A stretch of 55,931 nucleotides of DNA from a virus, in IMG/VR virus record IMGVR_UViG_3300031918_000032, positions 1-55,931 of that record, one strand, 5' to 3'. Under the pieces are notes generated by a model. That model was not told the origin of the DNA, did not search any database, and was given only the letters and a program-made list of their open reading frames with translations. The position numbers were made by a program, and so were the translations under genes. Every line of letters begins with the position of its first letter. Position 1 is the first letter of the stretch. Of the stretch, positions 40,342 to 48,258 are shown in pieces.

Positions 40342-40830
40342 TTATTTTTTTTGTGTTTTAATTTTTACTTTGTCAACTTTTAGAAATGGTTCGGAGTACG
40401 TTGCAATAGCAGCCTCAATAATTTCGCCAGTATTTACGTCAGCAATGCCATTTTCCTGGCTTTTACCAGTTTCAAATTGACCAATCAAATCTTCACCAAA
40501 TCCTTGTTTTGTTTGTAACTGGTAGGCAGCTTTGGCGCGTGTTTCAATTTCAGCCAATTCCGACTTTTTTTCTTGCCACAATTGGATATGGTCGTACTTC
40601 TATGTCGTTTTTTGCTGTTTTGCAATAGTGTACCCAAACTTAACCGTTTTATTATCTTGCTCTAATTCGACAAGGCGTAAGGCCGATTTTGTAATGGCTT
40701 TTTTTGATTCGCTTACAAACTCTTCAAACTCTTTTAGCTCGATGTAAGCTTGTAGTTCGTTTATTTCTCCACTTTCGGCCTGCATCCTTAATTGTTCAAT
40801 CTCTTCGTACATTTTCTTTGTAAGTCCCAT
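40342..40830 (-). pseudogene. Coiled-coil recombination-module protein split by an in-frame TAG
   Basis: The frame from ATG 40830 (MGLTKKMYEEIEQLRMQAES) runs to TAG at 40600-40602 after KQQKTT, and continues in the same frame as KYDHIQLWQEKKSELAEIE to 40342. The continuous sequence has the order of a known short phage coiled-coil protein (helical part, KFGYTIAKQ, then YDHI.LW..KK..L.EIE..AKAAYQ). So the TAG interrupts one gene of about 162 residues: nonsense mutation, suppression, or error. Confidence 0.65.
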
Positions 40831-40832
40831 GA

Positions 40833-41465
40833 TTACGATATCCCCTCTTTAGTTAATGTTACCTTCATTTCATTTACCGCCTTTTTAAATTCAGTTTCTT
40901 TCTGGAAAACAGGATTATCTTTCCATAGTTTTTCGAGGTCGGTAATTGATTTGCATTCTTTGGCGAGTTGACAGGCGGTTAATAATGTTGCGGTATATTC
41001 TGCGCGTTCTTTTTGCTCTGCCGTTTTAGCCGCCGTTTCTAATATAGGAATGTATTTTGAACCTGAATAAATAGCCCCACCTATACCCAACTGTTTACAC
41101 GCAACACTTAGTGCATCGGTAATGGCCATTTTGTAACACTCGTCAGAAATATGAATACCAGCCGTTTCTTTGGTCATCATTTTGGATCCACCAATGCCGG
41201 GTATTTTATCAGACCACTTGTCGCCGTCTTTAATGTATAGTCCAATTTGAGCGAATACAACTCTTTCGGTCAAACAATCTTCGAACCATAAATTTTCGAT
41301 CTCATACTTCCATCCAATTCCACAAAACCCAAAATATTCAGTTAAAATTGATATTCTCCATTGTGGGTTAATATCTGACATGCCTTTTAATCGACCGGCT
41401 TGTATTGATTTTATCGCCCAATCCGGGGGAGATTCTACCTTTTTTACAAATTCTTTTGCGTCCAT
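40833..41465 (-). CDS. Single-strand annealing protein, Erf/Rad52-like
   Basis: A 210-residue protein: PPDWAIKSIQAGRLKGMSDI, then GIGWKYEIENLWFE, SDKIPGIGGSKMMTKETAGI and the signature ISDECYKMAITDALSVACKQ, LGIGGAIYSGSKY. This is the pattern of Sak3/DUF1071 and Erf-like recombinases, which promote strand annealing. The lysine-rich C-terminus is helical. Confidence 0.7.
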   Translation of the reverse strand: MDAKEFVKKVESPPDWAIKSIQAGRLKGMSDINPQWRISILTEYFGFCGIGWKYEIENLWFEDCLTERVVFAQIGLYIKDGDKWSDKIPGIGGSKMMTKETAGIHISDECYKMAITDALSVACKQLGIGGAIYSGSKYIPILETAAKTAEQKERAEYTATLLTACQLAKECKSITDLEKLWKDNPVFQKETEFKKAVNEMKVTLTKEGIS

Positions 41466-41469
41466 AATC

Positions 41470-41592
41470 TTAATTTTTTTGTTTAAACTCTTTATGCTGA
41501 TTAAATTTATTTGACCAATCCCATATTGAATGAGATATGGCTAGTACTATTGCGCCTAGGATGATTAATCCTGTTATTGCTAGTGTATCCAT
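41470..41592 (-). CDS. Small membrane protein (40 aa)
   Basis: Starts MDTLAITGLIILGAIVLAIS, then HSIWDWSNKFNQHKEFKQKN. One transmembrane span. Lies between recombination genes with a short spacing. Confidence 0.55.
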   Translation of the reverse strand: MDTLAITGLIILGAIVLAISHSIWDWSNKFNQHKEFKQKN

Positions 41593-41594
41593 GG

Positions 41595-42020
41595 TTATTG
41601 TTTTATTGGTTTTGATTGCCACACCTTACGTATTGTCGGGAATCGGATATTAATATAGTGTTCGATTTGTTTACCGATATTATACCGTGGCGAAACATCC
41701 CCCTTAATAATCCTGGTTAGATGCGCGTAGTTGGTAATACCTATAATTCGCATTAACTCGGCCTTTACTTCGTCGTGGTAAGCCTGAGGGATGTATTTAA
41801 ATGCCATTTCGAGAGAATATTCGTTTGCCGGCTCTTCCGATTCGATTTCTTTTTGGCGTTCCCTTAAAGCTGCCTCGAATTCATTGTAGTTATTAAGCCG
41901 TTCGGTAAGGATATTGATGTCCATAAACGAATCAGCCGGTAAAGTGTTTAATTCGGCACAACCTATTTGAGTTAATAGATTGTCAATTTTTTCGGTGTAA
42001 GTTTTAATTAGCTTGTCCAT
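41595..42020 (-). CDS. Hypothetical protein with C-terminal helical domain (141 aa)
   Basis: Starts MDKLIKTYTEKIDNLLTQIG. Its C-terminal part (YHDEVKAELMRIIGITNYAH; LTRIIKGDVSPRYNIGKQIE) resembles a winged-helix or HTH-like region with an ISPR(K)-type turn. Regulatory or replication role possible. Confidence 0.55.
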   Translation of the reverse strand: MDKLIKTYTEKIDNLLTQIGCAELNTLPADSFMDINILTERLNNYNEFEAALRERQKEIESEEPANEYSLEMAFKYIPQAYHDEVKAELMRIIGITNYAHLTRIIKGDVSPRYNIGKQIEHYINIRFPTIRKVWQSKPIKQ

Positions 42021-42026
42021 AATTGG

Positions 42027-42494
42027 TTACTTAATATTATTACAAATGTAAATAATGCGATCAACTATTTGTATTTTAACATTTTTATTATTAAATTTCA
42101 GTAAATTAATACCTAAGCATTCATTTATTTCAATAATTACAAAATTTTGTATTTTTTTGTTAAAATTAATATCCAATGATATATGAGTTCCTAAATGGTC
42201 TTTAAACGGCCCATAAAATTTATTTAATTGTATTAATTGCATAAACTTATGAGATGACCCCCTAGACTTATTATCTAAATTTAATAGGCCATTAACTACG
42301 TAATACCCATATTTTGTGATAAATTCATTTTCTTGTACGCATCCGAATAAGTCTAACAAAGAAGATTTATTTTCTTTAAAAATATTACAACACGTTCCAA
42401 TAATATCAGAATAATTTTTAGGTAATTTACCATTATTTAACATCATTTTTTGATGCCATTCTGTTAAATGTTGTTTTTTTAATAAATCTTCCAT
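42027..42494 (-). CDS. Hypothetical protein (155 aa)
   Basis: The start at 42494 (MEDLLKKQHLTEWHQKMMLN) is chosen over 42536 since the upstream residues look like leader DNA. It contains FGPFKDHLG-type and HISLDINFNKKIQNFVIIEI. A -7 element TATCTTTG lies at 42515-42522. Not recognised. Confidence 0.55.
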   Translation of the reverse strand: MEDLLKKQHLTEWHQKMMLNNGKLPKNYSDIIGTCCNIFKENKSSLLDLFGCVQENEFITKYGYYVVNGLLNLDNKSRGSSHKFMQLIQLNKFYGPFKDHLGTHISLDINFNKKIQNFVIIEINECLGINLLKFNNKNVKIQIVDRIIYICNNIK

Positions 42495-42579
42495 AATTAT
42501 CGTTTTTGTTACATCAAAGATAATACAATAATTCAATATTGATACTTATTTTGTAGTTTATTTTTACTTTAAATGTAAG

Positions 42580-42981
42580 TTATTCATTAACCCATTGAAG
42601 TAACTGTTTTATAAATTCTGCAAATTCGTTACCATTAATACGTAAACGCCCACAATCTAGTCTAACGTCTGAATCACATTGAAACCATGCCCCCCTAATC
42701 GAACCGCCCCACGATAACTTATCGCTTAAAAATGGCATATTAACCATTGTTAAGTAGTTTATTTTGTGGTAACTAATTGATATATACTCGTAAGTTTCTT
42801 TATCTAAGATGCATTCTAAAACTTCGATCATTTCACCAGCAAAATATTCACTCATTTCACTATCGTACGTGGTAAAATCAAATATTACGTCGCCTAAAAA
42901 TTGTAACTTAGACTCCGGTGGACATTCATCTTCTTGCCAAAACTTATATAGTTCGTCAAGTTCTTTTTTAAAATCGCTCAT
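42580..42981 (-). CDS. Hypothetical protein (133 aa)
   Basis: Starts MSDFKKELDELYKFWQEDEC. Middle: MIEVLECILDKETYEYISIS; end: FAEFIKQLLQWVNE. Acidic, helix-rich, no recognised family. Confidence 0.55.
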   Translation of the reverse strand: MSDFKKELDELYKFWQEDECPPESKLQFLGDVIFDFTTYDSEMSEYFAGEMIEVLECILDKETYEYISISYHKINYLTMVNMPFLSDKLSWGGSIRGAWFQCDSDVRLDCGRLRINGNEFAEFIKQLLQWVNE

Positions 42982-42982
42982 T

Positions 42983-43162
42983 TTATTGATTAGTTAAAGT
43001 AAATAATATACCATTGTCACCAAGCATCCTGTGGGTGACATAGAAATCATTTTTTTGGGTCTTTTGAATGTCGCCAAAATCGATGTATTTCGAACTGAAA
43101 TAGGTATCAACTGACACTTCTAACTCCTTAATGTTAATTACGCATGCTTCTACGGGTATCAT
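42983..43162 (-). CDS. Small hypothetical protein (59 aa)
   Basis: Starts MIPVEACVINIKELEVSVDT; contains KYIDFGDIQKTQKNDFYVTH. Fills a gap between 42580 and 43173 and looks protein-like. Unknown. Confidence 0.55.
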   Translation of the reverse strand: MIPVEACVINIKELEVSVDTYFSSKYIDFGDIQKTQKNDFYVTHRMLGDNGILFTLTNQ

Positions 43163-43172
43163 GGCTTTGAAT

Positions 43173-43397
43173 TTAAAAGGTTAATACTGATTCGTGAACC
43201 TGCCCGGCATCCTTACAAATACGATGCACTCCGTCACGGATAACACACGGAAAAACGTTTTCGGTAAACAACTCATCGTTACCATAAAACTCAACAATAC
43301 TACCCGTGGCTTTTTCGATGCCTACACTTGAGCCGAAATGATTTTGCGCGGCTATGATTGCATCAATGATCGAGTCAAATACTGGTAGGTTATGCAT
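43173..43397 (-). CDS. Small hypothetical protein (74 aa)
   Basis: Starts MHNLPVFDSIIDAIIAAQNH and contains FPCVIRDGVHRICKDAGQVH. Overlaps the upstream gene by 8 nt. Not recognised. Confidence 0.55.
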   Translation of the reverse strand: MHNLPVFDSIIDAIIAAQNHFGSSVGIEKATGSIVEFYGNDELFTENVFPCVIRDGVHRICKDAGQVHESVLTF

Positions 43398-43548
43398 GAT
43401 TGGAGGTGTTACCAGTTAATACTTGAAGATAATTCAAACTTTCTTGAGATAATTTCATAATATATTTTGCGTGTTCAGCGGTCAATTTTGCAGTTTCGAA
43501 GTTTTCAATTGCCGAGATACATTTTGCGGTAATGTCTAAATTTTTCAT
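43390..43548 (-). CDS. Small helical protein (52 aa)
   Basis: Starts MKNLDITAKCISAIENFETA, then KLTAEHAKYIMKLSQESLNY. Highly helical; overlaps the next gene by 8 nt. Unknown. Confidence 0.6.
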   Translation of the reverse strand: MKNLDITAKCISAIENFETAKLTAEHAKYIMKLSQESLNYLQVLTGNTSNHA

Positions 43549-43562
43549 GGCTTTAATATTTA

Positions 43563-43633
43563 AAGGTTTAAAATAGCCCCTACGGCTTTCGCTTTCGGGG
43601 CAAACCCGCCTAGAACTTCGCGGGTAAACTAAG
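43563..43633 (-). ncRNA. Intergenic hairpin pair
   Basis: On the minus strand two GC-rich hairpins follow the 43638 gene: AACCCGCTTAG/CTAGGCGGGTT and GCCCC/GGGGC. They are not terminated by a U-run. They could shield the upstream mRNA end. Confidence 0.4.
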
Positions 43634-43637
43634 CGGG

Positions 43638-43877
43638 TTATTTTCTTGCTGTTTTAGCCCAATCAATTTTATTGCCAAGTATACCAATTCTTCCATGAGC
43701 GCCGGACTGGAAAGTTACTTTATTTGCAGGTATCCATTTACCGGATTCTAATATGTCGTCAATTTTTACAACATGAAAATAAGAAGATTTAAATGTCGAC
43801 TTAACGATAGAAGCCATGTGCGTAAACCCTTTTTCCTTTAATTCTGTTGCTTTTGCAATAATTTTTGAAGTTTTCAT
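43638..43877 (-). CDS. Hypothetical protein (79 aa)
   Basis: Starts MKTSKIIAKATELKEKGFTH; contains FHVVKIDDILESGKWIPANK. Preceded by a full promoter at 43921-43952 and a palindrome. Not recognised. Confidence 0.6.
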   Translation of the reverse strand: MKTSKIIAKATELKEKGFTHMASIVKSTFKSSYFHVVKIDDILESGKWIPANKVTFQSGAHGRIGILGNKIDWAKTARK

Positions 43878-43920
43878 TTTGCGAAGTTTTTTACAAAAGC
43901 TTTATTGCTTTTTGTTGAAT

Positions 43921-43952
43921 CAAAGATACTGCAATATTCTTTAGTGTGCAAA
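43921..43952 (-). promoter_or_regulatory. Minus-strand Bacteroidota promoter
   Basis: On the minus strand: TTTG (43952-43949), 20-nt spacer, TATCTTTG (43928-43921). Reads toward 43638-43877. Confidence 0.75.
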
Positions 43953-43959
43953 TATATTT

Positions 43960-43977
43960 AGGTGATCTTTATCACCT
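43960..43977. promoter_or_regulatory. Palindromic operator candidate
   Basis: A perfect inverted repeat AGGTGAT-N4-ATCACCT lies 7 bases upstream of the -33 element. Its size and place suit a dimeric HTH regulator such as the XRE protein at 45411. Confidence 0.55.
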
Positions 43978-43990
43978 TTTACCGATGATA

Positions 43991-44188
43991 CTAATCAACG
44001 CTTGTAATTCCGTTAGCATTCACCAAGTCTTTATATTCGATAAATGCGTTTAGTTGGCTTTCGGCTTCTATCTTATCGGGCTTGCATGTTCTGAAACCAC
44101 ACTTTGGGCAAACAAGCCATTTGTTTTCGTGTCCCAATTTCTTTGATTGAGGGATAAGTTTTACTACGCAGTCTGGGCAGTATTCCAT
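43991..44188 (-). CDS. Small zinc-ribbon protein (65 aa)
   Basis: Starts MEYCPDCVVKLIPQSKKLGH, then KWLVCPKCGFRTCKPD: two CxxC pairs about 24 residues apart. Function unknown; likely nucleic acid or protein contact. Confidence 0.65.
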   Translation of the reverse strand: MEYCPDCVVKLIPQSKKLGHENKWLVCPKCGFRTCKPDKIEAESQLNAFIEYKDLVNANGITSVD

Positions 44189-44228
44189 ATTTATTAGGTT
44201 TAAAATTTAAAACTGTGACTATATACTG

Positions 44229-44552
44229 TTATAAGCAATTTTCACGGCAGAACTTGCCAAATCCGTTAACAAGATATAAATACCCTTCTATCTCAAAAAA
44301 TATTGTGTATTTGTCGCCACTTGCAATGTGAAACCTTCTTATTTTATTTCCTAGTGGCAATTGATGAGCTAAATATTTGGAATAAGGATTCATTTTTTTA
44401 TCCCATGCTCTAAGTTTTTTATGTGTTACGTGCTTACCTGGATATAGCCCATTTTCTAAAACAGTATATATTATTTTCGTCCAATAAATAAAACTGCTTA
44501 TAATACGGCCTATATTCAACCACCGTTTTCGTGCTAATTTTAAGTTTTTCAT
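44229..44552 (-). CDS. Hypothetical protein (107 aa)
   Basis: Basic N-terminus (KNLKLARKRWLNIGRIISSF), then GKHVTHKKLRAWDKKMNPYS and YTIFFEIEGYLYLVNGF. Its 3' end and following bases (TATAACAGTATATAG) resemble the end of the 44879 gene (GATAACAATATATAG). Confidence 0.55.
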   Translation of the reverse strand: MKNLKLARKRWLNIGRIISSFIYWTKIIYTVLENGLYPGKHVTHKKLRAWDKKMNPYSKYLAHQLPLGNKIRRFHIASGDKYTIFFEIEGYLYLVNGFGKFCRENCL

Positions 44553-44621
44553 ATCTATTTAATTTTTGTGCTTAAAGATAATTAATACCTCCGAATCGGT
44601 GGCTAAACATAGCCCAATTCG

Positions 44622-44819
44622 TTAGGCAACATAAAGAGACCAGCCCGTTTCATATATTGGAGAAGTTCGCCATTTCCAAAATTCGTATTCATCACATCGC
44701 ACACCATATTCTAATAAGATTTCGTCACCTTCCATGGTTACCCATTCATCGGGTGTGAAATATTTGTGCGTTACTTTTTTGCCTTCGCGCATTGCTTGTA
44801 TTGCCTCGTCTTTTGTCAT
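44622..44819 (-). CDS. Small conserved phage protein (65 aa)
   Basis: Starts MTKDEAIQAMREGKKVTHKY; then FTPDEWVTMEGDEILLEYGV and EFWKWRTSPIYETGWSLYVA. I recognise this motif order from many Bacteroidota phage genes. The first part resembles DUF2829-like short proteins, a family that includes anti-Thoeris Tad2, but the link is weak. Confidence 0.6.
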   Translation of the reverse strand: MTKDEAIQAMREGKKVTHKYFTPDEWVTMEGDEILLEYGVRCDEYEFWKWRTSPIYETGWSLYVA

Positions 44820-44878
44820 GTATAAGTTATTGATTAATTATAGTGTTTTATGGCCATAAAATATGCAACTATATATTG

Positions 44879-45166
44879 TTATCGGCAATACTTACCGCAC
44901 ACCTGACAATGTCCGTTAAATGAATCAACATCGTGTTTATGTTCAGCAATTGGTATTAATTCTGATAGTAATACTTCTTTATCGTAATTGTGCCAATACC
45001 CTGCAAATTTTAGTCTGATTATTGCTTTGTCGCCTTTTACTTCTTTTAGTTCAACATTACGTTTGTTAGCAGGATAATAAACTTGACAAGGAAGTACATC
45101 CGATAACAACGTGTCATACGTTATAGCCGTTTTAGTGCCAGTTTGTAAGTTTGTTTCTTCGTTCAT
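44879..45166 (-). CDS. Hypothetical protein with shared NLQTGTK start (95 aa)
   Basis: Starts MNEETNLQTGTKTAITYDTL. The beginning is encoded by the 24-nt repeat also found at 30996. The body has a beta-rich KDEVKGDKAIIRLKFAGYWH-like section and ends SFNGHCQVCGKYCR with a CxxC. Function unknown. Confidence 0.55.
   Translation of the reverse strand: MNEETNLQTGTKTAITYDTLLSDVLPCQVYYPANKRNVELKEVKGDKAIIRLKFAGYWHNYDKEVLLSELIPIAEHKHDVDSFNGHCQVCGKYCR
45131..45154 (-). repeat. 24-nt direct repeat, copy 2
   Basis: Identical to 30996-31019. Encodes TNLQTGTK at the N-terminus of the 44879-45166 protein. Both copies are preceded by TAACG-type boundaries (31088-31093; 45224-45230). Confidence 0.85.
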
Positions 45167-45227
45167 AATTTTATGTTATTTGATAAGTTTGTACTCGTAA
45201 ATCGGCTCCAACGCATACACGCATCCG

Positions 45228-45392
45228 TTAATTATGCATCTTATATAAGCAATACATAGCCCAAATACTCCAGGTCATTGCCAGTATAAACACTGGCATG
45301 TTAAAATATTGCGTAAGTAATTTGTTAATAATAACTAGAATCCATTGCAATCCTGCTATTACTAAGGCTATAATTAATAAATTTGTCCACAT
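45228..45392 (-). CDS. Two-span small membrane protein (54 aa)
   Basis: Starts MWTNLLIIALVIAGLQWILV, then a second span VFILAMTWSIWAMYCLY. It is placed before the cassette boundary at 45224-45230. Unknown. Confidence 0.55.
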   Translation of the reverse strand: MWTNLLIIALVIAGLQWILVIINKLLTQYFNMPVFILAMTWSIWAMYCLYKMHN

Positions 45393-45410
45393 AGTTATGA
45401 ATTTAAATTG

Positions 45411-45626
45411 TTATTCCGGATTCAACCCAGAAAACTTCAAATACTCCACATAAGTTAATATCTGTTCGATGCCTGGGTTATTAGTCCCGTTTTCGATGGA
45501 TATTACAGTCTGCTCGACAAACCCAATTGCTTTAGCTACTTTTTTTCTGCCCGGTAATCCTAATTCTTCGCGTCTAGCTCTGAGTATTTGGCCTAATTTT
45601 ACCCGTGCGTCTGTGTGTTTTGTCAT
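45411..45626 (-). CDS. XRE-family HTH regulator (71 aa)
   Basis: ARVKLGQILRARREELGLPG, then KKVAKAIGFVEQTVISIENG and IEQILTYVEYLKFSGL: a classic lambda-repressor-like HTH. Candidate for the palindrome at 43960. Confidence 0.8.
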   Translation of the reverse strand: MTKHTDARVKLGQILRARREELGLPGRKKVAKAIGFVEQTVISIENGTNNPGIEQILTYVEYLKFSGLNPE

Positions 45627-45668
45627 TTATTTTGGTTTAAATTGTTAATGTTTTTAAGTATAACTATT

Positions 45669-46007
45669 TTAGTGTGCATTTAAAGACACCCACAGCGATA
45701 GTGTCACACGCTTTCTCATTGGCATTTCAGTGTCACGAGTTTCTAAGGTTACAAATCCTTCTTTGTCAATTTCGTTTATAAGGTCAACGAGTAGTTTTTG
45801 TTTGATTCGCATTATATCAATTCCTCCACCAATTTCAGCGGTTGCGTAGTATTGTTCAAAACGTAGTTGAGTAGCTTTGATATTTGGTATTTCCCCCAAA
45901 TAATGCTTATAAAGTACATTTTTACCGTACTTTTTCTGTTTATTAAAAAAACGCACGTTAACGATGCGTAATCGTAATGCCTTTAATGCTTCGATGATAG
46001 TTTTCAT
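45669..46007 (-). CDS. Hypothetical protein (112 aa)
   Basis: Starts MKTIIEALKALRLRIVNVRF; contains TAEIGGGIDIMRIKQKLLVD. The end repeats TRDTEMPMRKRVTLSLWVSL. No recognised family. Confidence 0.5.
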   Translation of the reverse strand: MKTIIEALKALRLRIVNVRFFNKQKKYGKNVLYKHYLGEIPNIKATQLRFEQYYATAEIGGGIDIMRIKQKLLVDLINEIDKEGFVTLETRDTEMPMRKRVTLSLWVSLNAH

Positions 46008-46143
46008 GTATTTTAAAATTTAGTTTTTCAAAAAAAGTAATTGTAGGCGTAGTGCCTACGCGTGACATTAAACTTACAATGCAAATTAACTAAATTATTT
46101 TGACGTTACCAAACAAATACTACTTTATTTTTTAGTTAAAATG

Positions 46144-46176
46144 AAAAACCCTGCGCATCATCTCGACGGGCAGGGT
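46144..46176 (-). terminator. Intrinsic terminator after the lysis gene
   Basis: On the minus strand, a 7-bp stem ACCCTGC/GCAGGGT with extra inner pairing is followed by TTTTTC. It lies about 55 nt after the 46232 stop. Confidence 0.75.
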
Positions 46177-46231
46177 AAACTACTAACTACTAATAATTGT
46201 GGAATGTTTTGAGTTGTAAAGTATTGCTTTA

Positions 46232-46609
46232 CTACTGGACTATTAAGGTCGTATATTTGGTGTTTATGATTGTTTCGCGTATTTGTCGTGGCATTATAAC
46301 GCATCCATGGGAAGCGGTTCCCGGTTTTGCAATACTATCCCCGTGCATAAAGAACGCACTGCGTCCAAACATTATATTATGATGGTTAGGTATTAAAGGT
46401 ATAGATAATGGTCCTATTTGAGGGCTATCTATTGGAGTCCCGAATGTATATTCGCCTATAGGAATGCATCCTAACCCTTTTACATTTTGTTTTGAAGGGT
46501 CATTTTTAAAATCACCATAGCCGCTATAACCGGTTGCGAGTATTACTCCCGACTTCGTAGTTAATTCTCCTGTGGATTGTTTGTAAAATAGCTGTTTAGT
46601 TTCGGTCAT
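46232..46609 (-). CDS. Tlde1/DUF2778-like L,D-transpeptidase-fold peptidase
   Basis: A 125-residue protein: GLGCIPIGEYTFGTPI, then FGRSAFFMHGDSIAKPGTAS and HGCVIMPRQIRETI. The His of HGD and the Cys of SHGC are the pattern of the Tlde1-like (DUF2778) cell-wall enzymes that cut or crosslink peptidoglycan peptides. Next to spanin and holin genes it is a probable lysis enzyme. No signal peptide. Confidence 0.65.
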   Translation of the reverse strand: MTETKQLFYKQSTGELTTKSGVILATGYSGYGDFKNDPSKQNVKGLGCIPIGEYTFGTPIDSPQIGPLSIPLIPNHHNIMFGRSAFFMHGDSIAKPGTASHGCVIMPRQIRETIINTKYTTLIVQ

Positions 46610-46640
46610 TATATTTTGTTTGATGCAAAGATAATCTAAA

Positions 46641-47192
46641 TTATGGTAATATCATTTTCTTAATTACCGGCCACCCGATGACACCCAGCAGGAGCAAAAT
46701 AATTAACCCGCCCGATATAACAATCCATTTGTATTTCTTCAGCGCCTCTTGTTGGATCAAATACCCCTGCCTGTAAAATTGGTCTACCTTGGTTGTATTG
46801 ATCATAATGGTACGGTTAACACTATCTTTTAGCGCCTTTATGCTGTCGTCCTTAATTCGAAGGATAAGACTAAAATTATCCCGATCCATCGAAATAGATT
46901 GAAAATATTTAGCGTTCTGGTTTAACAATTGGTTTATTTGATAATTGTATTGTGCCCATGCTTTAGTCGAGTCTGGACATGGCCGAGTAACATTGCCGGT
47001 TATAAATATGGTATCGCCAGGTAATGCTATATAATATGGAGTAAATACCTCTTTTACCGTGGTATCTGATTTCGTTTCGATAGTTGGAGGGGTAAGGCAC
47101 TTTGAACAGTGATACGCCTGGGAACATCCGGAAAGGTAGCATATCAATATGAATGCTGCAATAATCAATAATAGCGATACAATAGCTTTCAT
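46641..47192 (-). CDS. Single-protein spanin candidate (u-spanin-like)
   Basis: A 183-residue protein: N-terminal lipobox (FILICYLSGC, Cys about 23), a periplasmic helix-rich stretch (about 70-150) and a C-terminal membrane span (WIVISGGLIILLLLGVIGWP). An outer-membrane lipid anchor plus inner-membrane anchor in one chain is the topology of u-spanins, which fuse the envelope membranes at lysis. Confidence 0.6.
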   Translation of the reverse strand: MKAIVSLLLIIAAFILICYLSGCSQAYHCSKCLTPPTIETKSDTTVKEVFTPYYIALPGDTIFITGNVTRPCPDSTKAWAQYNYQINQLLNQNAKYFQSISMDRDNFSLILRIKDDSIKALKDSVNRTIMINTTKVDQFYRQGYLIQQEALKKYKWIVISGGLIILLLLGVIGWPVIKKMILP

Positions 47193-47196
47193 GTAA

Positions 47197-47607
47197 TTAG
47201 TTTTTAATAGTTAAATGGCCGGTTAAAATTAATCCTTCAATATTACTCATAAGCTCATTGCTTCGCTCAATTGTAGTATGTATCTCTTCGTATCGTTCGT
47301 CGTTAAGCTTTGTATAATTGTCGTATCTATCATGATCCGATCTCTCGTGAGTGTCGAGCTTAGAATGTAAGCTTTGTTTTATTTCCATAATGTCATCTTT
47401 AATTCCTTTTACAGTGTCTATAGGAATTTGTTTGTATTTGTCTATTAATAATTTACTTACATACGTAACGGCACTTATTACAATGGTTAATAATGCTATC
47501 CTAACTTCTACTGTGTAGTATATCATCGAATATACAAACAACCCAATAAGCCCAACAACAGCGATAACCGCAAATAATACTCCTAAATGGTAAAGATTCT
47601 TAGCCAT
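47197..47607 (-). CDS. Membrane protein with coiled coil, holin-like (136 aa)
   Basis: Two membrane spans (LYHLGVLFAVIAVVGLIGLF; VRIALLTIVISAVTYVSKLL) and a long charged coiled coil (about 60-125). A holin or holin-regulator role in the lysis region is plausible. Confidence 0.5.
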   Translation of the reverse strand: MAKNLYHLGVLFAVIAVVGLIGLFVYSMIYYTVEVRIALLTIVISAVTYVSKLLIDKYKQIPIDTVKGIKDDIMEIKQSLHSKLDTHERSDHDRYDNYTKLNDERYEEIHTTIERSNELMSNIEGLILTGHLTIKN

Positions 47608-48044
47608 AACGTCTTAATTTTAATCGATAATTTATTTAGTATTAATGTAAATTCTTCCCAGTTTAGGTATGTAATAATCAATATAATGCCGAATGATAAA
47701 AAGAAACCTATCATTCTTTGATTGCACCATGAAGGCGATTTAGTCCCGGCGTATATTAACCCGACAATCTGCACAATTGTTTTTTGTATGCAATATAAAA
47801 TATCGGTTAAGATTAACGTCTTTATTATTTTGGTAGAAGTGTAGTAGAGTATAACCAGTTCGAGTATAATTATATGAATATGCCCATTCTCTTTAACAAG
47901 AAAATTCCATCCGGGCATAGGATACCCTTTACTCGTGGTTTGGCAAAAACGCATGTAAATGATTTCCACGACGAAATAAGCTAACAAAAAGATAGTAAAC
48001 ACCTTATTCTTAGCGATAAATTGTGATATTTTTTCAACTAACAT
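47583..48044 (-). CDS. Multi-span membrane protein (153 aa)
   Basis: About four spans (VFTIFLLAYFVVEIIYMRFC; HIIILELVILYYTST; MIGFFLSFGIILIITYLNW). The lysis setting makes a holin or antiholin possible. Overlaps the next gene by 25 nt. Confidence 0.5.
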   Translation of the reverse strand: MLVEKISQFIAKNKVFTIFLLAYFVVEIIYMRFCQTTSKGYPMPGWNFLVKENGHIHIIILELVILYYTSTKIIKTLILTDILYCIQKTIVQIVGLIYAGTKSPSWCNQRMIGFFLSFGIILIITYLNWEEFTLILNKLSIKIKTLWLRIFTI

Positions 48045-48199
48045 AATGGTGGTGGGGGGTCAGCTGGAGGATCGCCTCCGCCGGTTTCGTTTGTCGTGTA
48101 TATTGGCTGGTATAATTCGTATATTGGTTCGTACAGCGGCTCAAATTCGCTTACCAATATATCCGGCATTTTAAGTAATTCTTCAATTTCTGTAATCAT
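48038..48199 (-). CDS. Small acidic protein with Pro-rich tail (53 aa)
   Basis: Starts MITEIEELLKMPDILVSEFE; repeats PLYEPIYELYQPIYTTNET; ends GGGDPPADPPPPLC. The 'P.YE.IY' periodicity is unusual. Overlaps the 48044 start. Unknown. Confidence 0.55.
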   Translation of the reverse strand: MITEIEELLKMPDILVSEFEPLYEPIYELYQPIYTTNETGGGDPPADPPPPLC

Positions 48200-48215
48200 G
48201 GCTTAGAATGTTAAT

Positions 48216-48251
48216 TACCCTCGCGTTGGATCGACCCGTAACGCGAGGGTA
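48216..48251 (-). terminator. Hairpin after the holin gene
   Basis: A 12-bp stem (TACCCTCGCGTT and complement), loop of 12, without a clear U-run. It separates the 48259 stop from the 48199 start. Confidence 0.55.
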
Positions 48252-48258
48252 AAGTTAA

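Noticed and set aside
44622-44819. Anti-Thoeris Tad2 homologue
   Set aside because: Only the first 15 residues resemble DUF2829; the rest differs, so no anti-defence function is claimed.
46051-46067. GTAGGC-N5-GCCTAC hairpin as a regulatory element
   Set aside because: A short single hairpin without promoter or partner; most likely chance or a minor mRNA feature.
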